Shown piece after piece: positions 48,872 through 52,242 of a stretch of 52,242 nt of DNA. Numbering within the stretch: position 1 is the first letter of the stretch; every line of letters begins with the position of its first letter. The translations under genes and the position numbers were made by a program. The notes below the pieces were generated by a model, which was not told where the DNA came from, searched no databases, and saw nothing but the letters and a program-made list of their open reading frames with translations. The stretch comes from Modestobacter sp. DSM 44400 (lineage in GTDB: Bacteria > Actinomycetota > Actinomycetes > Mycobacteriales > Geodermatophilaceae), in contig NZ_FNOZ01000028.1 in the NCBI RefSeq assembly GCF_900107175.1, positions 1 through 52,242 on the forward strand, in the 5' to 3' direction.

Positions 48872-49798
48872 GTGCGGTTGGCCGGCCGCCTGTTCGGTCG
48901 CTTCTCGATCGCGCGGATGGACGACACCCGGCTCGCGCGCGTCCAGCAGCACCATGTCGGCCACAACCCACTGACCGACCTGGTCTTCGGGTCGGTAGCC
49001 GGGGGCGTGGAGCTGGCCGACGAGACCGTGGCCGGCGCCGAGGGGCCGCTCCCGGTGCGGGTCTACCGCCCGCACGGGGCTGGCGCGGGGCCGCTGCCGC
49101 TGGTGGTCAACTTCCACGGCGGTGGCTGGACGATCGGCTCGCTGGATTCGGCGGACTGGCTGTGCAGCAACGTCGCGGTTGCGTTGCCGGCGGTCGTGGT
49201 GTCCGTCGACTACCGGCTCGCCCCGGAGCACCGCTGGCCGGTCGCCGCCGAGGACTGCTACGCGGCACTGGTGGACCTGGCCGGGCGGGCCGGAGAGCTG
49301 GGCGCCGACCCATCCCGGCTGGCGGTCATGGGCGACAGCGCCGGAGGCAACCTGGCCGCGGTCGTCAGCCTGATGAGCCGCGACCGGTCCGGACCTGTCA
49401 TCGGCTTCCAGGCCCTGCTCTACCCGGCGACCGACCTCGGCCTGGGCAGCCCGTCGATCGAGGAGAACGCGCACGCGCCGATCCTGACCCGGGACGACGT
49501 CGTCGCCTTCCGCGACCACTACCTCGGCGGCCAGGACCCCCACCAGCCCTACGCCTCCCCGCTGCACGCTCCCGACCACCGCGGTCTGCCGCCGGCGCTG
49601 GTGCAGGTGGCCGAGCACGACCCGATCCGGGACGACGGCCTGCGGTACGCCGACACGCTGCGCGCCGCCGGCGTCCCCGTGCGCACCACCCAGTACGTCG
49701 GGATGCCGCACGGGTACCTGAGCTTCCCGCGGCTGTGCCGTTCCGCTCCGCAGGCACTGGCCGAGCTGTGCCACGAGATGGGCGCCGCGCTCGGGTGA
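48872..49798 (+). CDS. Alpha/beta hydrolase of the hormone-sensitive lipase family
   Basis: About 308 residues. The oxyanion-hole motif NFHGGGWTIGS, the nucleophile elbow MGDSAGGNLAAV, the acid in VAEHDPIRDDG and the His in GMPHGYLSF complete the HSL-type esterase set. It likely hydrolyses short-chain esters. The GTG at 48872 is chosen because the frame upstream (possible GTG at 48794) runs through a terminator-like hairpin; ATG at 48917 is another option. A second hairpin follows the stop. Confidence 0.85.
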   Translation: MRLAGRLFGRFSIARMDDTRLARVQQHHVGHNPLTDLVFGSVAGGVELADETVAGAEGPLPVRVYRPHGAGAGPLPLVVNFHGGGWTIGSLDSADWLCSNVAVALPAVVVSVDYRLAPEHRWPVAAEDCYAALVDLAGRAGELGADPSRLAVMGDSAGGNLAAVVSLMSRDRSGPVIGFQALLYPATDLGLGSPSIEENAHAPILTRDDVVAFRDHYLGGQDPHQPYASPLHAPDHRGLPPALVQVAEHDPIRDDGLRYADTLRAAGVPVRTTQYVGMPHGYLSFPRLCRSAPQALAELCHEMGAALG

Positions 49799-49855
49799 AG
49801 GACCCTCTCCTCCCCACCCCTCGCAAGCTCGGGGCGGTGCCCTGGAGAGGGCCTT
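49798..49855 (+). terminator. Terminator hairpin of the GGACCC repeat family, 3' of the esterase gene
   Basis: AAGGACCCTCTCC (49798-49810) pairs with GGAGAGGGCCTT (49844-49855). The inner arm has CCCCTCGCAAGCTCGGGG. It starts at the last base of the esterase stop and ends 11 bp before the next ATG. Confidence 0.8.
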
Positions 49856-49866
49856 AAGGTCGGGGC

Positions 49867-50859
49867 ATGCGTGCGGTCACGATCAGCGAACCCGGCGGTC
49901 CCGACGTCCTGGGCTGGGGGGAGGTCCCCGATCCGGTCTGCGAGCGCGGCGAGGTCGTCGTGGACGTCGTCGCCGCGGCGGTCAACCGGGCGGACCTGCT
50001 CCAGCGGCAGGGCCATTACCCGCCGCCGCCGGGCGCCAGCGACGTCCTGGGCCTGGAGTGCAGCGGCGTTATCAGCGAGGTCGGGCCGGGCGTGACCGGC
50101 TGGTCGGTCGGCGACGAGGTGTGCGCGCTGCTGTCCGGCGGCGGGTACGCCGAGCGGGTCGCCGTCCCGGCCGGGCAGCTGCTGCCCAAACCCGCCGGTG
50201 TGGAGCTGGCGACCGCCGCCGCCCTGCCGGAGGTCACCTGCACCGTCTGGTCCAACGTCTTCATGCTGGCCGGGCTGCGCGCCGGTGAGGTCTTCCTGGT
50301 GCACGGCGGCGGCAGCGGCATCGGCACGATGGCCATCCAGCTCGCCGTGCGGGCCGGTGCCCGGGTGGCCACCACCGCCGGCAGCGCGGAGAAGCTGGCC
50401 TTCTGCCGCGAGCTGGGCGCCGAGGTGCTGGTCAACTACCGGGACGAGGACTTCGTCGAGGCGGTGCGGACGGCCACCGACGGGCACGGTGCGGACGTCG
50501 TCCTGGACATCATGGGCGCCAAGTACCTGGCCCGGAACGTCGATGTGCTGGCCACCGGCGGCCGGCTGGTGGGCATCGGCATGCAGGGCGGCACGAAGGC
50601 AGAGCTGGACCTGGGGGTGCTCATGCGCAAGCGGGCGTCGGTGGCGGCGACCACGCTGCGCTCGCGGCCGGCGACCGGCCCGGGGGGCAAGGCCGAGATC
50701 GTGGCGGCGGTCCGGCACGACGTGTGGCCCGACGTCGAGCGGGGCGTCGTCCGGCCGATCGTCGACCGGCGGCTGCCGATGTCGCGGGCCGGCGAGGCGC
50801 ACGCCCTGATCCAGGCCAGCGACCACATCGGCAAGGTGCTCCTCCTCCCCGAGGACTGA
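49867..50859 (+). CDS. NAD(P)H-quinone oxidoreductase (PIG3-type, zinc-free MDR)
   Basis: 330 residues. It opens MRAVTISEPGGPDVLGW and has NRADLLQRQGHYPPPPGASD, the diagnostic motif of the PIG3/QOR subfamily. Then VFLVHGGGSGIGTMAIQLA is the NADP-binding loop, and IVDRRLPMSRAGEAHALIQ with HIGKVLL the C-terminus. No zinc-ligand Cys cluster is present. It reduces quinones or related electrophiles with NADPH. ATG at 49867. Confidence 0.93.
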   Translation: MRAVTISEPGGPDVLGWGEVPDPVCERGEVVVDVVAAAVNRADLLQRQGHYPPPPGASDVLGLECSGVISEVGPGVTGWSVGDEVCALLSGGGYAERVAVPAGQLLPKPAGVELATAAALPEVTCTVWSNVFMLAGLRAGEVFLVHGGGSGIGTMAIQLAVRAGARVATTAGSAEKLAFCRELGAEVLVNYRDEDFVEAVRTATDGHGADVVLDIMGAKYLARNVDVLATGGRLVGIGMQGGTKAELDLGVLMRKRASVAATTLRSRPATGPGGKAEIVAAVRHDVWPDVERGVVRPIVDRRLPMSRAGEAHALIQASDHIGKVLLLPED

Positions 50860-50940
50860 AGAAGAACCCCGCTGCATCCGCCCGGCTGCAGGGCCCCGCG
50901 ACGAGCGTGCGAGTCGTGGGGGGCAGCCAGGTCCTTCTTC
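50858..50940. terminator. Bidirectional hairpin of the GGACCC repeat family between convergent genes
   Basis: GAAGAAGAACCCCGCTGC (50858-50875) pairs with GCAGCCAGGTCCTTCTTC (50923-50940). The inner arm holds the GAGCGTGCGAGTC core in reverse orientation. It occupies the whole gap between the oxidoreductase and the desulfurase-like gene. Confidence 0.8.
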
Positions 50941-52137
50941 AGGCCAGGTCGGCGACGCACTGGACGACGTGGTCCACCTCGTCGGCGGTGTTGTAGTGCA
51001 TCAGCCCCAGCTGGACGGCGCCGCCGGTCTCGTTGACCCCGATCGCGTCGAACAGCTCGCGGGCGTAGTAGTCGCCGTCCCAGGCGCAGACCTTGCGGCG
51101 GGCCAGCTCGCGCGCGACCTGCCGGGGACGCATCCGGGAGACGGTGAACGACAGCGTCGGCGTGCTGTCCAGCGGCGACCCGAGCACCTGCACGTGCCGC
51201 ATGGCGCGCAGCGCGCGGTCCAGCCGGGCGAACAGCTCCCCCTCGTACCGGCCGACGGTGGCCATCGAGGCGACCAGCCGCTGGCGGCGGGTGCCCGACG
51301 CGTCGGGACACAACTCTGCCAGGTGCTCCACGGCGGCGGCGACGCCGGCGTAGAGCTCGAAGGGAGGGGCGCCCGTCTCGTAGCGGTCGGGCACCCGGTC
51401 CGGGGCGGGCACCAGCTTGTGCGGCCGGAACTCCGCCAGCAGCTCGGGGTCGGCGACCACCGCGCCGACGTGCGGCCCGCACCACTTGTAGGCCGAGACG
51501 GCGAGGAAGTCCGCGCCGAGCGCGCCCATGTCCAGCAGGACGTGCGGTGCCGCGTGCACCGCGTCGACGTAGACCAGTGCACCGACCCGGTGGGCCCGCT
51601 CGGCGATCGCCGCGACGTCGGGACGGGTGCCGATCGCGTTGCTGGCCGCGGTGACCGCGACCAGCCGGGTGCGCGGGGTGAGCAGCTCGTCGTACTGCCA
51701 GGCCGGCAGCTCGCCGGTCTCGATGTCGACCTCCGCCCACTTCACCAGCACTCCGGTCTCGGCGGCCAGCTGCATCCACGGGCGAACGTTGGCGTCGTGG
51801 TCCAGCCGGCTGACCACGACCTCGTCGCCGGGCCGCCAGCCATCGCGTAGGTCAGCGTGGTCATGCTGGGCCCCAGCACCACCCCCGCCGCCGTCCCGCC
51901 CACGAGGTCGGCGACCGCCGAGCGGGCACCGGACACCAGCTGCTCGGCCCGCGCCGAGGAGGGGAAGACCCCGCCGCGGTTGGCGATCGGCACCCGCATC
52001 GCCTGGGCGACCGCGCGCACCACGCTCTCCGGGACCAGTGACCCGCTGGGTGCGTCGGCGTGCACGAAGCCGTCGGACAGGCCCGGGAAAAGGCCGCGGA
52101 CCCGGGCGACGTCCAGTCGCCCGGCCCCCGTTGACAT
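50939..52137 (-). pseudogene. Cysteine desulfurase-like aminotransferase class V protein, frameshifted
   Basis: The first part (ATG 52137 to about 51850) reads VRGLFPGLSDGFVHADAPSG to VVLGPSMTTLTYAMA. The rest is in another frame: WRPGDEVVVSRLDHDANVRPW, VDAVHAAPHVLLDMGALGAD, the PLP lysine in VSAYKWCGPHVGAV, then HYNTADEVDHVVQCV. Together they form a nearly full enzyme of the VC1184/TIGR01976 branch of cysteine desulfurase-like proteins. At 51838-51850 the sequence TACGCGATGGCTGGCGG lacks several codons expected between TYAMA and DGWRPGDE and shifts frame, as if deleted between two CGATGGC-like repeats. An IS end lies 13 bp upstream of the ATG. Confidence 0.75.
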
Positions 52138-52150
52138 GCGCCGCAGCCTA

Positions 52151-52242
52151 GAGCGTGTCTGCTAACTGCGGACGCGGTGATGGATGATCATGCAGCCGAG
52201 GAGGACACCGCCGAGGTAGGTGGTGGCGTATTTGTCGTAGCG
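52151..52242 (-). mobile_element. IS5-family insertion sequence, right-hand copy (truncated by window edge)
   Basis: Starts GAGCGTGTCTGC after TA at 52149-52150. Its 92 bp are the exact reverse complement of 235-326 at the left end, as far as can be compared by eye. Two inverted copies bound the window. Confidence 0.85.
52162..52242 (-). CDS. IS5-family transposase, last codons
   Basis: Reads RYDKYATTYLGGVLLGCM and on to a TAG stop (CTA at 52162-52164). It is the same C-terminus as the transposase at 1-315. The rest lies outside the window. Confidence 0.8.
   Translation of the reverse strand, partial: RYDKYATTYLGGVLLGCMIIHHRVRS

Noticed and set aside
1-52242. Whole window as a 52-kb composite transposon
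   Set aside because: The IS copies are inverted and the content is mostly ordinary chromosomal metabolism with tRNA and HU genes. A contig break at a repeat explains the ends better.

Overview
The window is very GC-rich bacterial DNA with actinobacterial gene content: many GTG starts, GTGA/ATGA start-stop overlaps, NDMA-dependent alcohol dehydrogenase, glucosyl-3-phosphoglycerate synthase, FolP2-type DHPS homologue, MenB, HU and DUF1059. A member of the Geodermatophilaceae (Geodermatophilus/Blastococcus/Modestobacter type) fits best. That is an inference from content and repeat style, not a marker-gene result.

Both ends run into the same IS5-type insertion sequence in inverted orientation. 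The window is therefore probably one contig of a draft assembly that stopped at a repeated IS. The left copy has cut a low-molecular-weight protein-tyrosine phosphatase gene. The right copy sits 13 bp upstream of a frameshifted cysteine desulfurase-like gene.

Regions: 0.3-6 kb is an eroded zone holding the truncated phosphatase, an O-acyltransferase, an SGNH protein lacking its catalytic residues, a decayed formate dehydrogenase fdhB-nrfD pair and a SapM-like lipoprotein phosphatase. 6.1-15.2 kb is a tight five-gene + strand operon. Its first two genes are membrane PAS-GGDEF-EAL proteins with complementary damage (one keeps EAL, the other keeps GGDEF). They are followed by a metallo-beta-lactamase-fold hydrolase, a DedA protein and a holin-like/alkaline-phosphatase-fold membrane enzyme. 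15-30 kb carries metabolic genes: gpgS, HAD phosphatase, NDMA-ADH with a TetR regulator, menB, EEP nuclease, NUDIX, CoA-binding, metY, VOC, NIPSNAP, amidohydrolase, MaoC, LOG, geranylgeranyl-reductase-like, diguanylate cyclase and TauE/SafE. 30-35 kb has tRNA-Ser(UGA), a truncated sortase-anchored fragment, a less GC-rich gap, a SUV3-like RNA helicase, an amidase and a dead alpha/beta hydrolase. 35-40 kb has a TRIC channel and a divergent pair: a GAF/PAS/SpoIIE phosphatase and an EAL protein, with a 24-bp perfect palindrome between them. 40-52 kb holds DUF1059, aldo-keto reductase, HU, serine hydrolase, acetamidase/formamidase, two DinB-like proteins, folP2, thioesterase, acyl-CoA ligase, alpha/beta hydrolase and a quinone oxidoreductase.

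Two themes stand out. First, four c-di-GMP turnover proteins lie within 33 kb, two of them heading an operon of envelope/membrane-lipid type enzymes. Second, two families of dispersed hairpin repeats occur: a seven-copy 3'-end hairpin family that probably provides terminators, and a two-copy GGATCC-containing inverted repeat that supplies the stop codon of one gene and the start region of the next. No CRISPR array, prophage, rRNA or recognisable riboswitch was seen.
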